A DNA stretch of 10,552 nucleotides from Candidatus Nitrotoga sp. CP45 (GCA_943329165.2 CALQCV020000046.1:1-10552); one strand, 5' to 3'. Counted from the first letter of the stretch, positions 1 to 7,711 are shown. The notes: generated by a model not told the origin, from the letters alone. Program-made: numbers and translations.

Positions 1-2404
1 CTTGTGAAGATAATGATTGGTTTGGGTATCCTCTTAATTGAATTACTTCTCTTCCGTCTAATGAAAAGTTAGCTAGTCCATCGCCACCAACAAAGAATCT
101 CTCAAATGGGACTAAACCACGACCACTATTGTATGCCCCTAAATAACCAAACTCTCCCAAGGCTCGTAATACCAATGCTTTTGATTGAGAACCAGCTAAT
201 CTAGTATACCAATCGGCCTTAAACTTTACTTTGTAGTATTCGAGCCAGTTAAACTTTTGCTGATCAACTTTTGCTCTGTCAGCAGCAGCATTTGCTGCAA
301 CGCCGTCTGCCGTAAAATCACTGCCAAGAGTCTGATAAACGCCAGAACCAGCAGCAGTTTCCTGCAAGTAATCGCCTTCAGCTGGTTGTTGTCCGATGTC
401 GGTTGGGATAGTATTTAAACCGGCATCATCTCTGTAAGTCAGTTTATAATCTTTTTGATTTTCTAAATTGGCATAATCTATTCCATTAAATAAGGAATAA
501 GGCAAAGTGAATTTTGCTGAAACACTAAATTCAGAACCAGATGTTGGGTAAATTGGATTTACGCCTTTATTATTTCTACTCAAGCCAAGCGTATACGCTA
601 AGTTTCTTGAAGAACCGTCACCGAAGGTAAACAATCCGGTGTTATAGTTGTTCAAATCATAATACTGAAAACTCACCGAACTTGAAAACACAAAGAAATC
701 ATCTGGAACAGTCAATCTTTTTGCAATACCAACAGATAGTGAAGTGATATTAAAACTCTTATCTGTATCTACGTTAGTTGATCTTCCTGAGTAAAGGAAT
801 TGTTTACTATGCGACAAGGAGCTTGAAAATTGAATTGGTTTTTTTCCACCGAGCCATGGCTCAGAAAACGATAAACTATAGGTTTGGAAAAACGAGCTCG
901 CCTGTAAACGCAAGGCAACTTTTTGTCCATCACCCATTGGAAGCGGTTTATAGGCTTCTTTTTTAAACATATTTCTTGCGGAGAAATTATTGAAAGACAA
1001 TCCTAAAGTTCCAATAAATCCACCACCACCATAACCTCCTTGGAGTTCAATTTGGCTTGATCCTTTTTCAACAACATTGTACTCAATATCAACTGTTCCG
1101 GCAGCAGGATCAACATTTTTGAATTTTGGGTCAATCGCCTCAGGGTCAAAGAATCCTAATTGTCCAATTTCTCTAATGGTTCTAACCAAATCTTCTTTGC
1201 TATATTTTTGACCCGGTTGTGTTCTTAATTCTCTATAAATTACTCTGTCGTTTGTTTTGTCATTACCGACAACCGTAATATTGTTAAAGTAAGCAATCGG
1301 ACCTTCGGTAACTCTAATTTCAAAATCAATAGTATCGTTAGCTGTTTTTACTTCTACAGCGTTGATACTCGAAAATAAATAACCATTGTTTTGATATAAG
1401 TTGGTAAGGTCATCTCCGTCAGGTTTTGATTTATCGGCAATTCTTTTTTCCAGCAAAACACCATTGTATGTATCTCCTTTTTTGATTCCTATAACTCTTC
1501 CTAACATCTGATCAGAATAAACAGAATTTCCAAGGAATTTCATGTTTCCAAAATAATATTTTCTACCTTCTTCGACTTTTACATTGATTGCCAACTTCGA
1601 TTTTTTGGCGTTTAAAAAAACAGAATCGGTTATAACGCGTGCATCTCTATATCCTTTTTCTTTATACTTATCAATTATAGTAGTTAAGTCTTCTTTGTAT
1701 TTATCTTTTATATATTTTGATGCTTTGAAAATACGAATGGGATTGATTTGCTTCGTGTTTTTCATGGCTTTCCTAAGTTTGGCATCCGTAAACTTTTCAT
1801 TGCCTTCAAAGTTTATCCTTGAAATTTTTAACTTATCACCTTTGTCAATATTGACAAGCATTTTAACATTGTTACCTTCGGTAGTATCTGGAATAGTCTT
1901 TATAAACACTTTGGTGTTAAAATAACCATCTTTTTTGTATTTGTTTTCGATGTAATTTTTAGTAGTCGTCATCAAATTTTCATTTACAATCTTTCCTTTT
2001 GTTAATGAATTGTCTTTGATAAGCTCTTCTACTTTTGATTTTTTAACACCTTGAATTTTTGCTTCACTAAGTTTAGGGAGTTCCACAATATCTAAATCTA
2101 ACCAAATACTATCTACCTCCACTTTATTTACATAAAAGTCAATGTCGCTAAAAAGGCCTAGTTTCCCAAGCTTTTTTATGGCATTGCTTAATTCTTCTCC
2201 CGGAACTGTTAGCTGTTGACCTTTTTCTAAACCGGCAAATGTGACAACCGTTTGTTCATTGTAACTGATTTTACCATTTACTTTTACATTAGCTAAAATA
2301 TATTTTTTGCCTTGGTCTAGGGGGATTTTTTCCTGGGCTTGTAATTGAAAAATAGTTCCAAATAATAAAATGAATAGGAATATTTTAGAATGGTTAATCT
2401 GCAC
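1..2404 (-). CDS. bamA: Outer membrane protein assembly factor BamA (Omp85 family), 3' end cut by window edge
   Basis: BamA is the central subunit of the BAM complex, which folds and inserts beta-barrel proteins into the outer membrane. About 801 codons are present. A signal peptide (hydrophobic FLFILLFGTIF, cleavage probably after QLQA, near residue 24) precedes a periplasmic part with five POTRA-like repeats starting near residues 32, 108, 190, 280 and 370; each carries a G-N or V-x-G turn such as INFEGNEKF. The barrel starts near residue 447 with ELQGGYGGGGFIG. The Omp85 loop-6 motif RGY is at residues 791-793, after GGDGLANFSLDGRE, so only the last barrel strands are missing. The chosen start is a GTG 7 bp after the uppS stop. 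An in-frame GTG at 2428, overlapping uppS, would add eight residues and is a real alternative. It is last in the visible DUF6089-uppS-bamA run, so it is probably co-transcribed. Family assignment is secure; the exact start is not. Confidence 0.95.
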   Translation of the reverse strand, partial: MQINHSKIFLFILLFGTIFQLQAQEKIPLDQGKKYILANVKVNGKISYNEQTVVTFAGLEKGQQLTVPGEELSNAIKKLGKLGLFSDIDFYVNKVEVDSIWLDLDIVELPKLSEAKIQGVKKSKVEELIKDNSLTKGKIVNENLMTTTKNYIENKYKKDGYFNTKVFIKTIPDTTEGNNVKMLVNIDKGDKLKISRINFEGNEKFTDAKLRKAMKNTKQINPIRIFKASKYIKDKYKEDLTTIIDKYKEKGYRDARVITDSVFLNAKKSKLAINVKVEEGRKYYFGNMKFLGNSVYSDQMLGRVIGIKKGDTYNGVLLEKRIADKSKPDGDDLTNLYQNNGYLFSSINAVEVKTANDTIDFEIRVTEGPIAYFNNITVVGNDKTNDRVIYRELRTQPGQKYSKEDLVRTIREIGQLGFFDPEAIDPKFKNVDPAAGTVDIEYNVVEKGSSQIELQGGYGGGGFIGTLGLSFNNFSARNMFKKEAYKPLPMGDGQKVALRLQASSFFQTYSLSFSEPWLGGKKPIQFSSSLSHSKQFLYSGRSTNVDTDKSFNITSLSVGIAKRLTVPDDFFVFSSSVSFQYYDLNNYNTGLFTFGDGSSRNLAYTLGLSRNNKGVNPIYPTSGSEFSVSAKFTLPYSLFNGIDYANLENQKDYKLTYRDDAGLNTIPTDIGQQPAEGDYLQETAAGSGVYQTLGSDFTADGVAANAAADRAKVDQQKFNWLEYYKVKFKADWYTRLAGSQSKALVLRALGEFGYLGAYNSGRGLVPFERFFVGGDGLANFSLDGREVIQLRGYPNQSLSSQ

Positions 2405-2411
2405 TGAAATT

Positions 2412-3152
2412 TTATTTAATTTGTTCACTTGTTTTTCCGAATCTTCTTTCTCGTTTTTGATAACTAATAATGGCTGTATATAAATCATCTTCTTTAAAAT
2501 CGGGCCATAAAATATCTGTAAAATAAAATTCCGCATAGGCTATTTGCCATAGCAAAAAATTACTAATACGGTGCTCGCCGCTGGTTCTAATCACTAAATC
2601 TACATCAGGTAAATTGTGCGTGTAAAGATGCTCATTTATAATTGATTCATCAATAGTGTCTGTAGAAATTATATTATTTTTAACTTTCTCACTTATTATT
2701 TTAACAACATTTAACAACTCTTCTCTAGAACCATAGCTTAATGCTAGTGTCAGGGTCATTCTTGTGTTATTCTTTGTCTTTTCGATGACTGATAAAAGCT
2801 CATTCTTCGCTTTTGTTGGAAGTAATTCAATGTTTCCGATACAGTTTAATCGGATGTTATTTTTTTCTAAAGTTGCCAATTCTTTTTGTAGTGAATTGAC
2901 CAGTAACTTCATCAAGGTATCGACTTCTAACTTTGGCCGGTTCCAATTTTCTGTGGAAAAAGCATATAATGTTAGATTTTCAATTCCTAGTTTGGCGCAG
3001 GTTTCGACAGTAATCCGCACTGATTTTGTTCCTTTTTCGTGACCAAACGCCCTTAGCAAACCTTGTTGTTTCGCCCAACGCCCATTTCCATCCATAATTA
3101 TGGCCAGATGTTTTGGTAAGTTGTCTTTATTGATGGTTTCTAATAAGCTCAT
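2412..3152 (-). CDS. uppS: Isoprenyl transferase / undecaprenyl diphosphate synthase (cis-prenyltransferase)
   Basis: Condenses isopentenyl diphosphate units in cis onto farnesyl diphosphate to make undecaprenyl diphosphate, the lipid carrier for peptidoglycan and surface glycans; it acts at the cytoplasmic face of the inner membrane. The 246 residues match the usual family length. Visible signatures are HLAIIMDGNGRWA (residues 15-27, catalytic Asp21 and the diphosphate-binding loop), FSTENWNRP (65-73) and the C-terminal signature RTSGEHRISNFLLWQ (189-203), followed by YAEFYFTDILWPDF, which supplies Mg2+ and isopentenyl diphosphate contacts in known family structures. The ATG lies 3 bp after the stop of the DUF6089-like gene, and the stop lies 7 bp before the chosen bamA start, so translational coupling is likely. 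No defects are seen. Confidence 0.97.
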   Translation of the reverse strand: MSLLETINKDNLPKHLAIIMDGNGRWAKQQGLLRAFGHEKGTKSVRITVETCAKLGIENLTLYAFSTENWNRPKLEVDTLMKLLVNSLQKELATLEKNNIRLNCIGNIELLPTKAKNELLSVIEKTKNNTRMTLTLALSYGSREELLNVVKIISEKVKNNIISTDTIDESIINEHLYTHNLPDVDLVIRTSGEHRISNFLLWQIAYAEFYFTDILWPDFKEDDLYTAIISYQKRERRFGKTSEQIK

Positions 3153-3155
3153 TTT

Positions 3156-3842
3156 TTATTCTTTGCAATAACAAGGTTTTTCTCCAAAAGTATATGTAAT
3201 CGTAAATCCAGTAAACACATACCAATCCTTACTATTTAAATTACCAAATTTTAAGTACTCTAAATTTTTATTTTTTGGCAAACTCCCATCTAAATTATCA
3301 GTGAAAGTATATCTTGCCCCAACTTCAAATCCTAAAACTATATTTTCAAATACATTACTTTTAACACCAATGATCATTGGCATTACGAACGTACCGGCTG
3401 TATAATCTTTCTTTGTTTCTCCATTAATAACATACAATTCATCGTAAGCAGTATATGTAATGCCAGTATATACATACGGAGTCACTTTTTTTGTCAACAC
3501 TTCATGTAGGTTAAAATCAAAAAAATTGAATTCTAATCCTGCTGAAAACTCTTTTATTTCATTTTTGAATTTATAACCTCTTTCCACTCTTCCTTTAATA
3601 TCCGAATCTAAATCATTTCCTGAGATAGTTGACTGCATGTAGGAAAATCTATAAGAATGTCTTGGACTTTTATTCCATTTATACAAAACCCCAATGGCTA
3701 ATTTATTCGGAGAAACATAAGTGGTTTTACCCACATCACCTATGAAATTACTTCCACCTAAGAAAACACCAATTTCATGAATTTGTGCCGTCAAAACATT
3801 CTGGAAAATCAAACAAAAAAATAATACTAAAATCCTTATCAT
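3156..3842 (-). CDS. DUF6089-like outer-membrane beta-barrel protein upstream of uppS-bamA
   Basis: A predicted 228-residue exported protein of unknown function. It starts MIRILVLFFCLIFQNVLTAQ, a clear signal peptide with cleavage probably after LTA. The mature part alternates aromatic and polar residues as in a small outer-membrane barrel, for example EIGVFLGGSNFIGDVG near its start, then repeated amphipathic strands, ending FTGFTITYTFGEKPCYCKE. The two cysteines of the CYC tail are close to the C terminus. I assign DUF6089 from memory of flavobacterial proteins in this position, not from a search. The ATG at 3842 is preferred over the TTG at 3872, because a promoter-like TATATTTG lies between them (3861-3868). 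It is first in the run with uppS and bamA, so a link to envelope assembly is plausible but inferred from position only. Confidence 0.85.
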   Translation of the reverse strand: MIRILVLFFCLIFQNVLTAQIHEIGVFLGGSNFIGDVGKTTYVSPNKLAIGVLYKWNKSPRHSYRFSYMQSTISGNDLDSDIKGRVERGYKFKNEIKEFSAGLEFNFFDFNLHEVLTKKVTPYVYTGITYTAYDELYVINGETKKDYTAGTFVMPMIIGVKSNVFENIVLGFEVGARYTFTDNLDGSLPKNKNLEYLKFGNLNSKDWYVFTGFTITYTFGEKPCYCKE

Positions 3843-3860
3843 TAAATTGAAAATAGCGTG

Positions 3861-3868
3861 CAAATATA
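3861..3868 (-). promoter_or_regulatory. Bacteroidota-type -7 element for the DUF6089-uppS-bamA operon
   Basis: The minus strand reads TATATTTG, a perfect match to the TAnnTTTG -7 consensus known for Bacteroidota sigma factors. It lies 18 bp before the ATG at 3842, giving a very short leader. No exact TTG is found at the expected -33 distance; TTCGTGTTA is the closest sequence in that area, so the promoter is only half supported. Confidence 0.5.
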
Positions 3869-3957
3869 ACAATTCTCAGTACTTATCTAACACGAATTTT
3901 ATATTTCTGTTAAATTAAAAAAAGTGCTAATTATTATTAGTCTTGCAAAGGTTTCTA

Positions 3958-3979
3958 TTCTAAAACGCAATTTTTAGAA
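3958..3979. repeat. Perfect AT-rich inverted repeat downstream of nadK, possible weak terminator
   Basis: TTCTAAAA and TTTTAGAA form an 8-bp perfect stem around the 6-base loop CGCAAT. It lies about 30 bp beyond the nadK stop, in the 165-bp gap between nadK and the DUF6089-like gene. There is little GC in the stem and no clear T-run after it on the minus strand, so it would make a weak terminator at best. Confidence 0.3.
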
Positions 3980-4007
3980 ATGTAGTATAAAGAGAGGTGC
4001 CTTTTTA

Positions 4008-4877
4008 CTAATTTCTCTTGTCTTCTCCCCAAAGTAATTTGGTTCGAAGTGTTTTAAGAAATGTTTCTTCCGGAATTTCGACCATCTTAATTGTAAAGGG
4101 GGTTTTTTTAATTACCAATTCAGAATTATTACTGATAGAGGTAATTCTGGAATCTAGAGCAACCAAATATTCTTCTTCTCTTCCCGAAACTTTGAGTTTT
4201 ATTTCGGTATCATCGGGAATTACAAGCGGTCTTGCGTTTAGATTGTGTGGAGCAATTGGTGTGATAACCAATCCTTTTACTTCTGGTGTTAAAATTGGAC
4301 CGCCACAACTCAAGGAATAACCAGTAGAGCCTGTTGGTGTAGCAATAATTAGTCCATCAGCCCAATAAGAATTTAAATATTCTCCATTCAAAGAGGTTTC
4401 AATCGTAATCAAAGAGGTAGTTGCCTTGCGACTGATCGCTATTTCATTCATAGCAAAATTAGTGTCAATATCAGGACATTCAATACTCAACAGTGTTCTT
4501 TCAGAAAGAGTATATTTTTTTTCTAAAACAATCTGGAGAAATGACTCAATATTTTCTTTTTGAACTTTGGCTAAAAAACCTAGCCTTCCCGCATTGACGC
4601 CAAGAATTGGAATTCCAGAATCACGAACAAAAGTAGTCGCTCTTAAAATGGTCCCATCGCCACCAATGCTCATAAGAATGTCGAAACTACTGTCTAAATC
4701 TTTGTGTGAAGCGAACGTATTATACTGTCTTTCGAGAATTTTTTCTTCGTATAAAATCTTTAAAAAATTTTCCTCAATAACCAACTCGACATTATTTCTG
4801 TTGAAAAAAACAAAAATATCCTTAATGATTGGTCGTGTATCGTTTTGATAATATTGTCCAAAAATGGCAACTTTCAT
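4008..4877 (-). CDS. nadK: NAD kinase (ATP-NAD kinase)
   Basis: Phosphorylates the 2'-hydroxyl of the adenosine ribose of NAD to make NADP in the cytoplasm, feeding anabolic redox reactions. The 289 residues are normal for the bacterial family. The GGDGT motif is at residues 72-76 (Asp75 is the predicted catalytic base), followed by NAGRLGFL (95-102), MNE (143-145) and the glycine-rich DGLIIATPTGSTGYSLS (174-190), then GGPI (192-195). All key family motifs are intact. The N terminus, MKVAIFGQYYQND, is a Rossmann-like strand, which supports the ATG start. The gene lies 74 bp downstream of the CBS-domain gene on the same strand. I see no perfect TAnnTTTG just upstream (TAAATCTG is one base off), so it may be read from the CBS promoter. 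Confidence 0.97.
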   Translation of the reverse strand: MKVAIFGQYYQNDTRPIIKDIFVFFNRNNVELVIEENFLKILYEEKILERQYNTFASHKDLDSSFDILMSIGGDGTILRATTFVRDSGIPILGVNAGRLGFLAKVQKENIESFLQIVLEKKYTLSERTLLSIECPDIDTNFAMNEIAISRKATTSLITIETSLNGEYLNSYWADGLIIATPTGSTGYSLSCGGPILTPEVKGLVITPIAPHNLNARPLVIPDDTEIKLKVSGREEEYLVALDSRITSISNNSELVIKKTPFTIKMVEIPEETFLKTLRTKLLWGEDKRN

Positions 4878-4951
4878 GTTGGGTTATATTTAGGTTTCAG
4901 ATTTACAAGTTTTTTAATTTTAACTTCGCTATTCCAGCTTCTGACATTGAT

Positions 4952-5611
4952 TTACATATTTAAATATTTATCCAAATATTCAGAACGTTCTTTTAAAGTA
5001 TTCAAGTAGTTGTCTTCGTGATGTTCAGATACAATTTCATAATTATACCGGCGAAACGATTGAATGATTTCATTCATAGCGCCAAGCGTTGTTTTTATAG
5101 TCACCTGTATTTTTTCAGCATCGGCTTCCGAAACAAAAACGCCGAGCAGTTTACCATTATTACTTTCTACAATTTGGGTAATCTGACTCATCGAATAATC
5201 CGCAGTAGGTTTTTCAACTATTATAATTCCGCCGGTTTCTTTAAGAAAAGGAGTTTCATTTAAAAACTTAATGACATCGGTAATTTCATAATAACCAATA
5301 TAGTTGTTAGCTTCATTCAAAATAGGAACAATATTCGAATTATTTCTGGCGAAAACTTCCAGAACATCTAACCAAATCATAGATTCACGAACAAAAAAAC
5401 CTTCAAAAGAATATCTAAAATCAATGATTTTTTTCTCAGTTTCAAAGGTTTCAGCATCAACAGCAGATATACAACCTATATAAATTCCGTTATCCATAAC
5501 AGGAAAATGAGAATACGCACTATCAGCAAAGAAATCCTGAATTTCTGCTACAGATTCTGTACTCGCAAATGGTTTAAAATCGTTATTGATATACTCAGAA
5601 AGGTGTCTCAT
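4952..5611 (-). CDS. CBS-domain protein (tandem CBS pair, probable ligand sensor)
   Basis: A cytoplasmic protein of about 219 residues with a pair of CBS motifs, the fold that commonly binds adenosyl ligands such as AMP, ATP or S-adenosylmethionine. From the ATG at 5611 it begins MRHLSEYINNDFKPF. The first CBS motif covers about residues 8-60 (SHFPVMDNGIYIGCISAVD) and the second about 70-120 (NIVPILNEANNYIGYYEITDVIKFL). A C-terminal region near 125-195 (IIIVEKPTADYSMSQITQIVE) resembles an ACT-like regulatory fold, with a charged helical tail NTLKERSEYLDKYLNM. An in-frame ATG at 5659 would add MSQNLIILQSRKDIAH. I prefer 5611 because, as I recall them, homologues begin near the SEYINNDFKP segment. 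It starts the leftward gene run beside nadK, but its partner and ligand are unknown. Confidence 0.85.
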   Translation of the reverse strand: MRHLSEYINNDFKPFASTESVAEIQDFFADSAYSHFPVMDNGIYIGCISAVDAETFETEKKIIDFRYSFEGFFVRESMIWLDVLEVFARNNSNIVPILNEANNYIGYYEITDVIKFLNETPFLKETGGIIIVEKPTADYSMSQITQIVESNNGKLLGVFVSEADAEKIQVTIKTTLGAMNEIIQSFRRYNYEIVSEHHEDNYLNTLKERSEYLDKYLNM

Positions 5612-5703
5612 ATGTGCTATATCTTTTCGCGACTGCAAAATAATCAAATTTTGGGACATGATGACTTAGTTTTACTTTGTATTTTTGTTGGGATATATTA
5701 ATG

Positions 5704-5763
5704 GCCACAGATTCACTGATTTTTTTATAATTAAGAGTAAAAGATAATCTGTGAATCTGTGAC
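5704..5763. repeat. Imperfect 18-bp inverted repeat in the divergent CBS-pdxJ intergenic region
   Basis: GCCACAGATTCACTGATT (5704-5721) pairs with AATCTGTGAATCTGTGAC (5746-5763) at 16 of 18 positions around a 24-bp AT-rich spacer. The right arm is itself a direct repeat of AATCTGTG. It fills the space in front of pdxJ (start 5775). From memory, similar CACAGATT-type sequences recur between genes in Flavobacterium, so it is probably a dispersed repeat, though an operator or leader hairpin is possible. A TATTTTTG at 5680-5687 fits the -7 consensus for rightward transcription but lacks a well-spaced -33 TTG. Confidence 0.7.
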
Positions 5764-5774
5764 TAAAAATTAAA

Positions 5775-6491
5775 ATGATGACAAAATTAAGCGTAAATAT
5801 CAATAAAATAGCAACTTTGCGAAACGCTCGTGGCGGAAATGTTCCCGATTTATTGCAAGTTGCCAAAGACATTCAAAGATTTGGCGGACAAGGAATAACC
5901 ATTCATCCAAGACCGGATGAAAGACATATTCGCTATCAGGATGCCCGCGATTTAAAACCAATCGTTTACACCGAATTCAATATTGAAGGCAATCCGCAGC
6001 ACAATTTTATTGATTTGGTTTTGGAATGCAGACCCGAACAAGTTACTTTGGTTCCCGATGCTATTGGTGCGATTACTTCTTCTGCCGGCTGGGATACGGT
6101 TAAAAGCCAATCGTATCTAACGGAAGTAATTCAGGAATTTCAACGCAACGGAATCCGGACTTCGATTTTTGTTGATCCAATTCCAGAAATGATCGAAGCT
6201 GCAAAAAAAACAGGAACTGATAGAATCGAATTATATACTGAAGCATTTGCATATCAATTCGGCTTAGGAAACCAAAAAGCTATTGAACCTTATACAAAAG
6301 CAGCAATTTTATGTAACGAACTAAGTTTAGGAATAAATGCTGGTCACGATTTGAGTTTGGATAATATCAAATTTTTCAAAGATAATATTCCGGGATTACT
6401 GGAAGTTTCTATTGGGCACGCCTTAATTTCAGAAGCGTTATATCTTGGTTTGGACAATGTCGTTAATATGTATTTAAATAAATTAAAATAA
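5775..6491 (+). CDS. pdxJ: Pyridoxine 5'-phosphate synthase
   Basis: Catalyses the ring-closing step of the DXP-dependent vitamin B6 route, joining 1-deoxy-D-xylulose 5-phosphate and 3-amino-1-hydroxyacetone 1-phosphate to give pyridoxine 5'-phosphate in the cytoplasm. It is a TIM barrel of 238 residues, the normal length. Motifs: LSVNINKIATLRNARGG (5-21), HPRPDERHI (44-52; His44 aligns with the E. coli catalytic His45), FNIEGNP (68-74; Glu71 aligns with Glu72), LVPD (92-95) and INAGHDL (187-193; His191 aligns with His193), with the phosphate-binding region SIGHALI near 212-218. Two ATGs in tandem (5775 and 5778) make the first residue uncertain by one. It is divergent from the CBS gene and leads the pdxJ-hydrolase-PF04020 run. 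Confidence 0.97.
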   Translation: MMTKLSVNINKIATLRNARGGNVPDLLQVAKDIQRFGGQGITIHPRPDERHIRYQDARDLKPIVYTEFNIEGNPQHNFIDLVLECRPEQVTLVPDAIGAITSSAGWDTVKSQSYLTEVIQEFQRNGIRTSIFVDPIPEMIEAAKKTGTDRIELYTEAFAYQFGLGNQKAIEPYTKAAILCNELSLGINAGHDLSLDNIKFFKDNIPGLLEVSIGHALISEALYLGLDNVVNMYLNKLK

Positions 6492-6549
6492 ATCCTAAAT
6501 CCTTATTCCCGCCCGAGCGATAGCGAACTGGCGAAGCAAATCCTAAATC
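6490..6549. repeat. Short GC-richer dispersed-repeat fragment flanked by perfect 12-bp direct repeats
   Basis: AAATCCTAAATC occurs at 6490-6501 and again at 6538-6549, bracketing a 36-bp insert. The insert is far more GC-rich than its surroundings and contains CCCGAGCGATAGCGAACTG (6512-6530) followed by GCGAAGC. A near-identical core lies inverted at 9180-9197, and a related sequence lies inside clpP at 9496-9524. The direct repeats are themselves heptamer-periodic (AAATCCT, AAATC). They could be a target duplication from insertion or a remnant of an older heptamer array. The element fills the spacer between pdxJ and the alpha/beta hydrolase. Confidence 0.75.
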
Positions 6550-6552
6550 AAA

Positions 6553-7329
6553 ATGTTATTACATTCTCGTATCGAAGGCAATGGCCATCCGCTAATTATA
6601 ATTCACGGATTCCTTGGAATGTCAGACAATTGGAAATCGTTTGGATCACTCTATACTAACGAAGGTTTTCAGGTGCACATGATAGACTTAAGAAACCACG
6701 GAAAGAGTTTTCAGTCCGATGATTTTAATTATAGTGTGATGACTATTGATTTATTTGAATATTGCCAACATCATGATTTTACTACCATTTCAATTATCGG
6801 ACATTCTATGGGTGGAAAAGTAGCGATGCTCTTTGCAACCACTTATCCTGAAATGGTCGAGAAATTAATCGTTGCCGATATCGGTCCGAAATATTACGCG
6901 CCACATCATGATGATATAATTGCCGGATTGAACGCCGTTGATTTTTCTACAAAGCCTGACAGAACACAAGTTGAAGAAATTCTATATCCGTTTATTCCTG
7001 ATTTTGGCACACGTCAGTTTTTGATGAAGAACCTCTATTGGGTTGAACCCGGACAATTAGCTTTCCGATTTAATTTACCGGTTTTTAATGCCAAAATCGA
7101 AGTTATTGGCGAAGCTTTACCACAAGGAAAACACTTTGACAAACCAACGCTGTTTATTCGTGGCGGAAATTCAAAATACATTTTAGATACTGATTTACCC
7201 GAAATAAAAATACATTTTCCTAATTTTGAACTTGCTACAATTCCAAACGTTGGTCATTGGCTTCATGCCGAAAATCCGAAACTGTTTTTTGAGGAAACGG
7301 CAAGGTTTTTGAGAGACGGGAAATCTTAA
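6553..7329 (+). CDS. Alpha/beta-fold hydrolase, YbfF/ABHD11-like esterase
   Basis: A predicted soluble serine hydrolase of 258 residues, most like the YbfF/ABHD11 branch of esterases and thioesterases; the natural substrate is unknown. The fold begins PLIIIHGFLGMSDNW (13-27), where HGF supplies the oxyanion hole. DLRNHGKS (45-52) follows, then the nucleophile elbow GHSMGG (83-88, Ser85). NVGHWLHAENP (232-242) carries the catalytic His235. The acid is either Asp109 in VADIGP or an Asp near 212-214 after FIRGGNSKY; I cannot settle which without an alignment. There is no signal peptide, so it is cytoplasmic. The ATG follows a repeat-filled 61-bp gap after pdxJ, and the next gene starts 10 bp after its stop, so these genes are probably co-transcribed. 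Confidence 0.9.
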   Translation: MLLHSRIEGNGHPLIIIHGFLGMSDNWKSFGSLYTNEGFQVHMIDLRNHGKSFQSDDFNYSVMTIDLFEYCQHHDFTTISIIGHSMGGKVAMLFATTYPEMVEKLIVADIGPKYYAPHHDDIIAGLNAVDFSTKPDRTQVEEILYPFIPDFGTRQFLMKNLYWVEPGQLAFRFNLPVFNAKIEVIGEALPQGKHFDKPTLFIRGGNSKYILDTDLPEIKIHFPNFELATIPNVGHWLHAENPKLFFEETARFLRDGKS

Positions 7330-7339
7330 AATTAAAACT

Positions 7340-7687
7340 ATGAAACTACTATTTAGAATACTTATCACAGCCATTTTAGTATTGGTTATTGCAAAAGTTA
7401 TGAAAGGAGTTGTCGTTGACGAATTCACCACAGCCCTTACAGTTGCTGTCGTTTTAGGCTTACTTAACTTTTTTGTAAAGCCTATTTTAGTATTATTTAC
7501 TTTGCCCATAACAGTAATTACTTTAGGATTGTTTTTATTGTTTATCAATACCGGTATGATATTACTCTGCGACCATTTCGTTGACGGATTTAATATCAGT
7601 TCTTTTTGGACAGCCATGTTATTTAGCATCATTTTATCGCTTTCACAATCGCTGGTATATCAAATCACAGGTGATGCTAAAAAATAG
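7340..7687 (+). CDS. Small integral membrane protein, PF04020 ('phage holin 4'/YvlD-like) family
   Basis: A 115-residue hydrophobic protein with about four transmembrane segments: roughly residues 4-21 (LFRILITAILVLVIAKV), 29-50 (FTTALTVAVVLGLLNFFVKPIL), 52-76 (FTLPITVITLGLFLLFINTGMILL) and 86-108. The segment LLNFFVKPILVLFTLPITV, then TLGLF and a short polar turn CDHFVDGFNI before the last helix, fits the PF04020 family. Databases often label this family a phage holin, but nothing phage-related surrounds it and members are common in chromosomal operons. Its function is unknown and its place is the inner membrane. The ATG lies 10 bp after the hydrolase stop, and a hairpin at 7716-7750 follows, so it is probably the last gene of the pdxJ run. 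Confidence 0.88.
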   Translation: MKLLFRILITAILVLVIAKVMKGVVVDEFTTALTVAVVLGLLNFFVKPILVLFTLPITVITLGLFLLFINTGMILLCDHFVDGFNISSFWTAMLFSIILSLSQSLVYQITGDAKK

Positions 7688-7711
7688 CGTCTAAATCAAT
7701 AAAATAAAAAC

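Noticed and set aside
1584..1925. Open frame of 113 codons on the plus strand inside bamA
   Set aside because: It is antisense to the POTRA-coding part of bamA, whose frame is open throughout and clearly conserved.
3156..3872. Longer DUF6089-like protein from the TTG at 3872
   Set aside because: It would put a perfect -7 promoter element inside the coding region and spoil the signal peptide by adding ten residues before it.
7195..7632. A 145-codon open frame on the minus strand across the end of the hydrolase and the PF04020 gene
   Set aside because: It is antisense to two well-supported genes and its translation is low-complexity without any family signature.
7340..7687. Phage holin and a hidden prophage
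   Set aside because: The holin label belongs to a broad membrane-protein family; no lysin, capsid, integrase or other phage gene is nearby.
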